A DNA stretch of 64,000 nucleotides, from NCBI GenBank assembly GCA_951799445.1, contig OX637288.1, positions 25,399,288-25,463,287 of the forward strand. Reading direction: 5' to 3'. The notes beneath the pieces were generated by a model. The model did no database searches, was not told the origin of the DNA, and worked only from the letters and a program-made list of their open reading frames with translations. This DNA comes from Pseudisothecium myosuroides. Lineage: Eukaryota > Streptophyta > Bryopsida > Hypnales > Lembophyllaceae. Below, one piece after another: positions 21,138 to 32,299 of this stretch. A program made the translations under genes and the position numbers. The stretch's first letter is position 1; the number at the start of each line of letters is the position of its first letter.

Positions 21138-24100
21138 ATGGTTCCGGTGGAAGTTGAGGAAGCTCATGTAATGGAAGAAGAGGATGACGATCAGGTGGAG
21201 GAAGATGAGGGTGTTCCTCCCGAGGAAGAAGATGACATATCTATGGAGCAAGAGGATGCATTTCCAATTGAGCAAGAAGATGCAATTTTGTTGGAAGAAG
21301 AGGATTTGGCTCTGTAGGAAGAAGAGGATACAATTCGAGTAGAAGAAGGCATTGCATCTCCAACTGATGAAGGGACCCAGTACAATACATTAAAACAATT
21401 AATGCAATCAAAAGTAGTGGAAATCCAAAGGTTGTGTGATTCTAATGGATGCTCTCAAGCTATGCAAGAGTCTCTACTACATATGATGTTTAGTGGATTG
21501 GGGCATAATAACGAGACTGTGCAACCTTGGGAGCGCACATTTGGAGATGTTTTCAGGAACATGCCAAATACATGGAAAGGAGAATTGCCAGGGGGGACAA
21601 TTCCATCAACTTGGAAAAAATTGATGAGTGTCTACAAAAAAGAAGGCATGATCGAACCGCAACGTTGGAGGTTATGTGTAGGCACTAATGACTTTGTTCA
21701 TGAACCTTTCATCTTGCCACCTAGTATTGATGACAGTTGCACTAGAATGAGCGATAAATTGTGCAATTGTCATCCGCCGAATTGAGTCATGAACCGTGAT
21801 TGTCCCCGATGCTCTGATAAATGTACAATGTGTACAAATCGATTGAGAAAAGATATGATGACATTCGACTACCTGCCAATGATTGTAATGTTTCGTCTTT
21901 TGATGAGTGCAAGGGCACTTTGTGAGAAAATGCTTACTATGTGGCGACAAAAATCAAGCTGGATTGGAAAAAACCAGACCGAAGCGCCCAGTCATGTCAA
22001 AGAATTTTGGCATGGACAGAAATTGAGGATGTACCAAGACTTTTGGAACCCAGCGTCTGAGTGGGAACTACCCATCCTATGTTTGACTCCGGGATGCAAG
22101 ATTGCTTATCCAGCATTCCCTGAGAAGTGCCAAAATTTGATACGTGGATGGGATGAAGCATCTCAAACATATGGATTTAATTGTGATTTGTGTAAGCGGT
22201 GGATATTTGGACGGAAGGTATTGGTGCGTGGAGATCCTCGGAACATTGCTTTATCTGTCCATTGGGATGGATTTAGCATCAGTGAAGGCAATAAAGAGCG
22301 GAGTACATGGGCTGTGAATGTTGGTGTACTGAATGCAAGCACGTCGGATCCCATTATGCTTCTACCAGTGTTATTTATACCAACTGTACCCGGAGCTCAA
22401 GCAACAACAGCAAGTTTAGCATTGGAAAAGATGGTGAAGAAATCTGCAACAATGTTTTTGCGGCCTTTCATTGAGGAATTGGAGGAGATGTTTTGTAGTG
22501 GGTTCAAAGTGAAATACAACTATCCATCCAATCTTATAAGCCCGCTTCTACCAGAAGCTGAAGTAGATGGAGATATCATCCGTGCTATGCTCATGCTTGT
22601 AACTGGGGATCATCCAGCCAATTGCAAGATGAGTAAACTCAAGCAATCAGGAAAGGCACCGTGTCGCCGCTGCAAAGTGCATACTCAACTGGTAGAATGT
22701 GAATATATTGCATCCGGATCTGGTGAAACTCGAAGAAGGAGTGAATACGTGTATGGACAAAATCTTCGACAAATTTTAGGAAATACCCAACAACGAACAT
22801 CCAGGGAATTATATGAAAACCTTTGTAAATGGTGGGAAAAACCAAAAGGTCCCCAACGTCAAGAGTTTGGAAAGAATGCAGGCATTTCCGGGGAATCTCC
22901 GCTTTGGAGGTTTTATCACCTCTATAGATTTGACATGTCAGTGGACATTGTCTATGATGTCATGCACACAGCATGCTTGCAATTATTCAAGAATTACACC
23001 GTTGAATTGTTCAAAGAGATTTCGCGAGGACAGTGCACAAAAGATGTTGAAAGCATTTGTGTTGTTGTTGAAAAAGCACGCCCGCGTGAAATGAAAGTTG
23101 GACGGTGGCCTTATAAGCCCATTGAAACCCATACTCGCTACGTGGCCGAAGATTTGAAGTTATTCGTGATGTGGGTCCTACCCTTTGTGTTGCGTATATG
23201 TGGACATAGAATTAAATCCGAATTTAGGAAAATTGGGCTTCTGCTCAATGACATTGCACATTACCTTTTCAATTATACAAGGGATAGTGGTTGGAATAGA
23301 GAGCAAATTGAAATGGCCTTGAATTTGTTTAAACACTGGCGTGTAATATCGGAAGATGCATTTGGTCCAAATTCGAGTCCCTTGGAGCACGTAGCGGGCG
23401 CTGGCCATCTTCTGCAAGATATCAAGCGTTTTGGACATTCAGATGTTTATTGGTGTTTTCCTCATGAGCGAGAGGTGCAGAAGTATTTGGACATCAAGAC
23501 AAACCACAGAGGGGTGGAAAAGACATTCATTGTATTTTATGCACGCAAACTATTTCAAGAAGTGCATGTACAAATTGGTCAGGAAGTTGACGGCTTATAC
23601 GTGCATCAAAGAGCCCTGAGCAAAATCCATAATCATCTTGTATTTCCCCAAGGCCATCCAGGTGTTGATATCTACAATCGTACAACATGCGACGATCAAC
23701 ATGAACAATGTGTTATGTATTGTACATCTATTGGAGAAGCAAATGAACTGAATCAATTGTTAAAAAAGGCACCGGACAGTGTTTGTGCACAAATGTTGAA
23801 GAAGAAGGGCATCCTCATAGGCCGATTGAACAGTGCAAACTTAAAGCTTGCTGAGCCTTTTGTGGAAAAGTATATAAAGTCATACTATCAATGGAGAGAT
23901 AGAGAAATTTTTGTGGATACAAATACTAAGAGGATTATGTTTAAGGGGGTAGTCTATGGAATTGGTGATGATGTAGTTGTCAGTAGGGATGATGATCCCC
24001 AAGGGACACCATGGAAGGCTAGAATCAAAGAATTCATTTGTCACCGTACTGATGAAGAAGTTAGTGTGCACTTTGCAGCTAATTATTACAAGTTGCAACA

Positions 24101-24353
24101 GAGTTGGAGTGGAACAACACATCGATATGAGGACGATATTGATGAATTGACTGGCATGAATGTGGTAGAAACTAATGCCTTCTATCCATTTGACGAGACA
24201 AGCATTAAACCATTGCGGTTGATACAACATAAGTTTATGAGAGTTGACATCAGTAGAAACCGCGCTATAGCATATGAAATGTGTAGGGCTAAAAGGAGAA
24301 ATACGTTGGCATTAAGTTTATTTAGGAATACATTAGAGACAAGAACAATGTAG
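21138..24353 (+). pseudogene. Tnp2-type (CACTA-like) transposase, two nonsense codons, C-terminal BAH-like domain
   Basis: One continuous frame runs from 21138 to TAG at 24351, broken only by TAG at 21315 and TGA at 21783; it reads as an acidic Glu-rich linker, a 127-codon piece, then an 854-codon piece from ATG 21789. In the large piece, CPRCSDKCTMC (5-15), HWDGFS (Asp160), VTGDHPANCK (Asp274) followed by CRRC (292-295), YDVMHTACLQLF and FGHSDVYWCFPHERE follow the order of Tnp2/Transposase_21 proteins, the CACTA (EnSpm) DDE transposases. Residues about 720-770 (GVVYGIGDDVVVSRDD, PWKARIKEF, VSVHFAANYYK) look like a BAH domain, a chromatin-reader fold. Both stops are one C-to-T step from a sense codon (CAG, CGA). 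Its N-terminal segment is at 12574-12861. Inactive as it stands unless the stops are read through. Confidence 0.7.
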
Positions 24354-24549
24354 ATGCTTTTCAAAAATTTTACAAATAGAGTGAATCTTTTTGTATAGAT
24401 TGCTACAAAGTAGCCCTTCTTTTCAATTATTGTAATTCAGAGGACAATTGTCACGTGATGCAATACAGAATGTTTTTCAAAGTATAAAGTTTTTGATGGA
24501 TTCAAGAATACAATGTCATGCATTGCAAAATCTTTTCTTAATGTACAAT

Positions 24550-25381
24550 AGGGGGACAAAAGTATTGTCGCCCCCTTTTGTTTCCACAGAAACGCCCCCA
24601 TTTTCAAACACTATTTTTCATAATTTTATACAATTCTGGTGTCATTGCATTTCTGTACACTCTTGATTATGCATACCACATTTCAACCTTGAAAGAGCTG
24701 AGAACTCCATTTCTGGTGATTTTTTAAAGTCAATTTTCATGATTTTACATAATATGTTGTTGAATGATGAATTTTTTAATTCAATAGTGGAGATACACAT
24801 GAAACATTCATACGCACATCTTTCCTTCAACAAGCATCTCCAAAAAAGTTTTACAATTCCCCCTGTAAAGAATTCAATATAAGGTGTCATATGGTTGAAC
24901 TTTGTGAAATAAATATCTTTATATTTTCAATAGATTTTTATAATTAATCCTCACATTGTAACTAATTTTGTAAATTTTAGCATGATGGTACAATTGCCTT
25001 ACCAAAATCTAATTATAATAAAAATATATGTATAACTTAAAATTAAGACATTGTCAGTCCAACACTGAATTCTTCAGAGAGGAAATTATTATTTTTTTTG
25101 AAGATGCTTGTTGAAGGAAAGATGTGCCTATAGATGTCTCCTATAGATCTCCATGTAATTTTTTTTTTAAATCATCAACAATGATTTTCATTGAATCATC
25201 ATATAAACCATGAAAATTGACTTTACAAATTCACCAGAAATGGAGTTTTGCTTTTTCAAAGTTGAAATTTGGTATGCATGATCAAGATTGCATAGGAATG
25301 CAATGATGCAAGAATTGCATAAAAATTATGAAAAATAATGTTTGAAAGCAGAAGGGGGCAACAATACTTTTGTCCCCCCAG
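24550..25381. mobile_element. hAT-like fold-back element with 8-bp flanking repeat
   Basis: The left end AGGGGGACAAAAGTATTGTC is inverted at the right end (GACAAAAG...CCCCCC complement, 25354-25381), and complementarity continues for roughly 300 bp per arm (for example CTTCAACAAGCATCTCC near 24826 against its complement near 25104). TGTACAAT stands directly left (24542-24549) and right (25382-25389): an 8-bp target duplication, the length typical of hAT elements. No ORF. It sits about 200 bp behind the transposase stop codon. Confidence 0.65.
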
Positions 25382-25389
25382 TGTACAAT

Positions 25390-26506
25390 TCAACTTCTAA
25401 ATAATTAAATAGCATTGTTTGGCAACATAGAGTTCTTGTTCATGTATCTACAACCTGTATTTTCATTTTTTTTATGAAATTTTCACACAACATGTGGTCA
25501 AGGAGAACCTTGAAGGTACAACAATTTTCAGAACTTTTGATTCTTTTCATAAAAAATTATTGTATAATTTGTAGTTTCTTTAGAAATGTGGACAGCATAG
25601 CTAGCTCAGTGAAAATAACTTTTTTTTGTAAGTAAGAATTTGAAATAGATTTTTTATATGTAAAACATTTTGAATCATTCCAGATTGATTTTTCAGATGA
25701 AAGTACGATGAGTTTTAGTATGCGTGCAATTATAGAATCTCTACTCTCAAATAAAATTTGAAGTCCTTTATTTAACTCAATTTTCAATATTGTTGGGAGA
25801 AAATTGAAGCATAGGATGAATATTGTTTATAACAACATTATAACCATTGATCATAATATTTAGTAGTATGTGTTGATGTTGCCTTGGTTCTGCATTCATG
25901 GTGCGCCTCTACATCCTCCACCTGTCTAATTCATCAGTAGCTATTGATGCACTGTTGGAGTGTAGAATATACCACACCATCACTGTAGAGCTACTAAATG
26001 CTATGATTGGGATTGAAAATTTTCAATTATAATACAATTTTTGTTTAAATTCAGCATTTTATATCATTATATACTTCTTAGTACTTATAATGTTTTTCAA
26101 ACATGAATTTGAAAATGAATTGCTAAAACTTTGAAAATTTATTTCTAATTTATTTCTTAATCATATGATTTTTAATTTGTAGGTACAAAGTTTGAAAGAT
26201 GAAATCTAACCAAAAAAAGAAGTTCAAAATACTTCTTTTTGATATCCAATCATCATTAACTTGCAGTTGCTACAATTTTTTATTTTGAAATTGTAGGAGG
26301 GGTGCTCTAACAAATTAACTACATTGAATAGGGGTATTAAAGGAATCCATACTAATTAATTGACATTTCACACTATGTAAATATCTACCTTTTCTATACA
26401 TCAGTAGTTATTGAAGTGTCCGGGTGGTGTACATGTTTCAGACATTTACAATTTTCCAAGATAAGTCCCTTTAATTTTTTGGTCCCCTTAATATCCCTAT
26501 TCAATG

Positions 26507-26507
<1 letters not shown>
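25390..26507. other. AT-rich intergenic DNA
   Basis: No gene or clear repeat boundary found. Confidence 0.3.
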
Positions 26508-26571
<64 letters not shown>

Positions 26572-26594
26572 TGTGTGTGTGTGTGTGTGTGTGA
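26508..26594. repeat. AT/GT microsatellite
   Basis: An uninterrupted TA run to about 26565 followed, after CATATA, by a GT run to about 26593. The overlapping frames on both strands (Ile/Tyr and Val/Cys runs) are artefacts of this repeat. Confidence 0.9.
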
Positions 26595-28430
26595 AAGAAT
26601 GCAAGGGATTAACAGTTGAAGTGACATGTAGTTAGAAGCCTTTTTCTATAATTCAAAAACCAACTAGAATGAAATGTTTCCTGAAAAAGCTAATTTAGTG
26701 TCTATTTTCTTAGTACTTGATGAATGCAAGTTGAAGACTTGTAAAGCATATTTAATGTACAATATAATGGTGAAATATTTGTAATAATCTTCTTAAATTC
26801 TATAACTTATTTGTATGTTATTCAATTAAAACAAAGACTTTCAAACAATTAGAAAATGAACTAATTGTTGGAAACTCTTGTTATATTCAAAAATGTATTG
26901 GGGAGATATGAAGTTTGATTAAATTGTAATGCCGCAACTTTAAATTTAATTTTGAAAATTTTCTAGAAGCTACTTCTTGTAACTTTGTAGATTTTTCAAA
27001 AGCTTGCGACATCCTGTTGTTTTGTATATCCTAATGTGCTTTAAAAAAAATTGTATTCCATGACATTAAGCTCTAGAATGATTGTTATAAGTTTTCATGC
27101 ACTTCAAAAATTGTTGGAAGTAATTTTTGAAAACAGATTTATAAAAAAATTAGAAATGCTCCTCGATAAGTAAAACCTTCATATGAAATGATTGTTTAAA
27201 AACCTTGAGACATTTTTTTATCTATTAATAATTTCATAGATCTTATTGGAGACAATAAAGTTTTTGTAGAAATGTATTCATTTCAAGAGTTTTTGATAAG
27301 AGGAAGGAGAATTCTTTTTAATTTTTAGGTAAGAATTTCACAAATTTTTAAAATTCTATGAATTGAAGTACTACAAACAAAAACATACAATCCCTAGGTA
27401 CACAACTTCCGTATTATAAGGCCTTGATTATAATCACTTATAATATATTTTAGTCCAATCTCAAGGGATATAATTTGTTTTCATGTTAAAAACTTTTGTA
27501 GACCTTTTAACAAGGATCTCCAACATGTAATTATATATATGAAATTAATATTATTGGGAACAATAATAGCATTAAAAACCTCATTATATAAGATTTTTTC
27601 ATACATGTATCATGAGACAAGTTATCCAACTTTTCGGGTATTTAAATAAAAACTTAATTGTAATGGGAGGAAACTTCTTGTATGGATTTTTAAAAAATAT
27701 TAAAGAATAGGCCTTTTTCAATTTCTGTGATTTTAGAGATGATTGCCCATGGGTATGTAATTCCCATATTATATGGCCCTGCTAATAATCACTTATAATG
27801 CATTTCAGTCTAATTTCAAGGGATTCAATTTATTTTAATGTACAATATTTTTTTAGTCTTTACAACAAAGAGGACAAAAATGTAATTATATATTATTTGA
27901 ATATTTTTAGAGAACAATAAGAGCATTAAAAACCTAGTTATATGACTTTTTGTAATATGTGTATCATGGAACAAGGTACCCACGTTTTTAGACTTTTTAA
28001 TAAAAATTTAAGATTTGTTTTATATATATATAATACTTTGTGAATGAATTTTAATTTTAAATGGAGAGAACTTCTAGTATGGATTTTTAAAAATTATGCA
28101 TAAATGTTTCAATTCTATATGGTCTGATAATCTTCTTTTTTAAATTATAAAAAATACAACATTTTCTATATATCATTTTTTAAAAATTGGTCTTCACCTT
28201 ACTTCTTTGTCCTTTTAATTTGAGATAATTTTGATGAAAGTCATCTCTTAAGACATTTGAATGCCAATGACCCCTGTGTACAATATTAGAAGAGTTGCAT
28301 CCCAAGCAGTTGCCATATGATGCTTTAATAAATGGTTTCAAATGTCAAATGTCACAAACTCTTGACAAGTTGACGAATTGCATTGCAATAAGTTTTTGTA
28401 AAGTACAATTCAACGATTTTAGTACTACAA
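26595..28430. repeat. AT-rich DNA with a diverged tandem duplication
   Basis: Two consecutive blocks, about 27395-27715 and 27755-28100, share the same order of features (CTTATAAT, TTTTAGTC, GGGATATAATTTGTTTT-like, AACAATA.GAGCATTAAAAACC, AACTTCTNGTATGGATTTTTA): an old direct duplication of roughly 350 bp. No coding frame. Confidence 0.5.
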
Positions 28431-28630
28431 TAGAACCTCTCTTAGTGCATAGTGTTGGGACTATGCATTAAGAGAGGTTTATGCATTTGGAGAGGTTCTG
28501 TACTATTCACTATCTAACGTGGCTTCTAACTACAAGGCCTCCAAGCACTGTTGAGCAATAAAGACTTCAAAGTACAATCTCTCATAGTGCATATTATGCA
28601 CTAACAGAGTATGCACTAAGAGAAGTTCTA
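28431..28630. mobile_element. Short inverted-repeat element, TA-flanked
   Basis: 200 bp starting TAGAACCTCTCTTAGTGCAT and ending ATGCACTAAGAGAAGTTCTA. The inside holds further copies of the same motif forming two hairpins (28437-28487 and about 28583-28612). A TA at both ends would fit a Tc1/mariner-type miniature element. Confidence 0.5.
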
Positions 28631-30485
28631 CCACATATACAAATATTTATAAAATTCTAAGAGAAATTGCAATGTGAATTTTTGAAGGAGCTAATACGTG
28701 TCTCTATTTTTTCAGTACTTTACAAATGCAATGTCATTTATTGGAAGAGTATATATAACCCCTAAAGGAATATTTGTCTCCTTGTGAGAGAAATTGGATT
28801 TTGGATAAGTTCCTATGGTCAAAAAAATTTCATGACTTCTCTAAAATTAGAATTTCCTCTTAGTTTATATTTTTGTTAGCATGGAAAGCTTTGATTCATT
28901 CCATTTGGATAAGAGATTCCAAAATTGTAAAGCATGTTGTTTTCTGGGGGATCCTAGCAACTTCTTGAGAAATAATGTACTGGATATCCTTTTCAACTCG
29001 ATTTTTGTAATTATGGGTGATTGCAAGAAACACTTGTATTATTTTGCGTCACACCCGGCATGCTAATTTGTTTTTTGGGCATAACTTCTGCAATCTGGAT
29101 CCACATGACTTAAGATTTATAGGGAAGGTGCTCATGACCATTATACACCTTGCCTAATTTTTTTGGCAATTTCCAAAAATAATTTACCGTCCAAAATAGT
29201 CCCCCAATTGCATGTCGTACTTACCAATTTGGGGGGTTTAGTACTATTTAGTACCCCCAAAAACTAATTTGGAACTGAAATTTTGAGGGAATGGTCTTCC
29301 AGTAGACTTGTAGCTATGCATGGAAGGAATTATAAAAATAGTTAATTTTGTATTGTGTGGACGTCCACAAAGAGAGCTTCTTTCTTCTTACATTTTAGAA
29401 TATATAAAATATTATTTTGGTGGTTCTTTTGGTGAATGACCATCTCCATAGAGTTATCACAAATGGCCTTTTTTAATTTTTTTAATTTAATTTTTTCCCT
29501 ATTTTTAACTAATTAAAGCATTAAAGTGTCTATTTTCTTGAGATTTGGCACTTTTCTAGTTTTCCCACCTAAAGAATTTTTCTGTGCTTTTTTTTTCCTG
29601 GATATCTTCATCTTAAAGGTATATACATTGGCCATACTTTAAAAAAAATTAAATATTATTTTTCTAATTTTAAAGTACTCCAAATAAAAAAGCATAAGTA
29701 CTATGAAAACGCAACAAAAGTGGCAGATGATTCTTGGAATCATCCTTATGCAAAAACAAATGTTGCATGTGGTTTTGGTTCTTACTTAAAACAATTGCAC
29801 AATTGGAATTTTTTTATCTTAAAAATTTAATCAAGCTCTTAGTGACAAAAAACTTTTTTTACAAGTAAATTTGTTTGGAGATGTCTTTGTAAGTGTAATG
29901 AGAATTCTTTTTATAAATTTTTGGTAAGAAATATATGAATTACAAAATTGTAAAATTTGTAAGAACTTTGAAATTCAATATCTTCTATGCACAAAGGAGT
30001 GTGAAGGTTTTTTGTGGTGTGAGAGGTTGCGTTCTTCTCCCCCAAAAGGATTAAATAATTTATTTATTTTTTAATTAATTGAAACTTTGAAGTTCAATAA
30101 CTGCAACACTACAGTGTGAGAGGTTGTGTTCTTGGTACAAACTGGAAGTTGTATCCACAAAGGAGTGCAAGGGTTTTAATTTGTGGTGATTGAAAATACA
30201 ATGGAAAATTTATGGTTTTTTCAAAATAATAAATAATTTTATTCAATTTGTTAATTTAAAAAAATCCATAACTTTCACACAGTATGTCCAAACACAACTA
30301 AACTGGCCCCAATAGCAATTCAATGGAGGAGGAAGGATTGCAAAGGCTTTGTTTCATGGCATTTGGACATGCGGTGTTGGAGTGTTGAGTTTTCCAAAAT
30401 ATCATAATTTCCAGAATATAATTGCAATGAATTTTGTAATTCATAAAAGACCTTTGGAATTCAGAGTATTTATCCTCCCCGTAGA
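28631..30485. other. AT-rich DNA with a relic of the 33.7-kb fold-back family
   Basis: No gene. About 29065-29700 resembles one arm of the fold-back at 33724-35215 (GCATAACTTCTGCA, TTAGTACTATTTAGTACCCC, TTTGGAACTGAAATTT, GTCCACAAAGAGAGCTTC), so it is probably a degraded relative. Two copies of GTGTGAGAGGTTG(C/T)GTTCTT occur near 30020 and 30113. Confidence 0.35.
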
Positions 30486-30665
30486 ATGCAAGCCACCTCT
30501 CAGAAGCGCTGGCCGCGTTTCTCGTTCCGCCTGCGAGAGGCACCCCCGCCGGTATTCAAAAGACAGCATTTCGAATACCCCCCCTGGTCCCACACAGAGG
30601 GGGGGTAAGAAAACCGCACTCTCTGCGAGACCGGGGGGGGGGTGACGGCCTGCCGGTCTCCCTGT
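30486..30665. other. Isolated GC-rich block with hairpins
   Basis: A sharply bounded GC-rich block in AT-rich DNA. Self-complementary pieces include GGTATTC/GAATACC (30551-30580), CCGGTCTC/GAGACCGG, and C7 and G8-9 runs. No tRNA fold or ORF of note. Origin unclear; possibly the end of an unrelated transposon. Confidence 0.35.
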
Positions 30666-31489
30666 GGTTAATACTGAGCACTATACACTTTTGTTTGAGC
30701 ATAGTACATCTTGAGTTGAGAAGCCGTAATCTAAGACTTCAAAAGTTATTTCAGGCGATATTGTATGTGGTGGTGCTAACATGACTATCTTAACATTTGT
30801 GTTATTTTATATTTTTGCAATCAGGAGTACATCTAGTGCTTCAGTTGAGAAACTTGAACTTCAATGTTATTGTAGGTTGATGAGGAAGATGTAAGTTGTT
30901 GAAATTTCACTTTGCTGTCAACATTTTGAGAATTTTGTATTTTGTAATCCATACAATGCAAAATAATTGAGCTATTGTCGTAATAAAGCAGTCAGTTTAT
31001 GCTTGCAGTATTGCAACAATATAGTTGTTGAACAATACTATCATAAAAACAGGTTTATTTCAATATTAAAAAGTAACTGCTACAATACACCAATTCTACA
31101 CACTTGCAATACTACATCAATTTCCATAGCTTATGGTAATTCTAACATTTATAGAATAACAATATTATTGAATTTTATTTTTTCTTGAATATAACAGTAT
31201 TGAAAGTTGGTTGATGACATGTACCCATAACACAACATTGCAATATCTTTACATTTCACAAAAAGTAAAATAACAGTATAACACTGGAAATGTTTCACAA
31301 TATTGAAACATAATATTTACATTGGCGTTGCAGTACTGTTTGGCAAGTTGCTTATAAACATTCATTTTGTATAGTCGCAGCACTGCAATCATACCCCTAA
31401 TTTTCAATACTATTATAGACTGCTGTTAAGCATGTGCGACTTATTGAAACTTGAAAGGGCACTGCAACAATACTGTTTAGAGCGCTTGT
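30666..31489. other. AT-rich DNA, no gene seen
   Basis: Repeated short motifs of the type TTGCAGTA/ATTGCAA and ACAATATT occur throughout; no coding frame supported. Confidence 0.3.
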
Positions 31490-31715
31490 ATCCGTTCCCC
31501 TGCCCCCCTCCGTCTTGCTCGGGGTCATTTCTGATCCAATCCGGTTCGCCTCCTTCTTGTTGCCTCCTTCCTCCAGCCTCCGCCTGCTGTCTCGAGCCTC
31601 TCTCTCGTTCCTCCCGCCGCCTCCGAACGAGCTGCTTTCGTTTTCGTGGGTTGTTCATTGTTGTGGATTCGCTTGTGACTTCTCAGAACGAGCTGACGCC
31701 CTCAGCTGATGTCGA
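31490..31715 (+). promoter_or_regulatory. GC-rich, CT-rich leader-like block
   Basis: Pyrimidine-rich GC-rich tract (TCCGTTCCCCTGCCCCCCTC...CCTCC) ending in a plausible donor (GTCGAG|GTGAGGC near 31715). This is what plant 5' leaders look like. It lies 0.6 kb before the SABATH methyltransferase locus on the same strand and may be its first, untranslated exon. A minus-strand frame at 31880-32065 in between is coding-like but unassigned. Confidence 0.35.
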
Positions 31716-32299
31716 GGTGAGGCATTGACGATCGATCGAGGTTCTGAGTCACAGCACATGTGAGGAGTACTGTACGTACCATTCATTCTTGTTGCCTTTT
31801 TTTTTTTCTCATCGTTTAATTTTGCATTGGATTTTTGTGCATGAGTGTCGAGGAGGAACAAAATCAGTGACTTAACCCCTTAGCGCCTTGATCTGATCCA
31901 CAGCGAGAGAAGAAATAGAGTTATCTTATCCTTGAGTACTTCGACAATATTTTGATCAGTAATCATCGAAGTAACCATAAGATCTGAAGCAAGAGAAGCT
32001 GCTTTGACTGAGCTGTTCGTACAAATGGGCTCCTCGTACAAATCGGGTAACTGCTCTTTTAACACTCTGACTCATTGATTCCGCACATATATTCTGGTTC
32101 TTGTCATCATGTACGTTGCATGAGTGATAATAGGATGGATGGACAAAAATGACACCGTCGGTGGCTTCGATATAACTTACAGTAGAACTTCTATAGTGTG
32201 AACGCTATGAAGATGTAGAAAATAAACTTTCCCTGATTTTGGAATCCAAATGTCGGTGTAGTGAATGTGACTTCAGTCCAGGAACGTCACGGTGATACG

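Noticed and set aside
21003..21385. Minus-strand frames with poly-Phe or Ser runs
   Set aside because: Products of the GAA microsatellite and of the Glu-rich sense frame.
21783..21785. Programmed stop-codon readthrough in the transposase
   Set aside because: A second nonsense codon upstream and the 8.3-kb insertion make simple decay the better explanation.
26394..26627. Ile/Tyr-repeat frames on both strands
   Set aside because: Translations of the TA/GT microsatellite.
30486..30665. tRNA or small rRNA gene
   Set aside because: No cloverleaf, no A/B box pair and no rRNA-like core motif.
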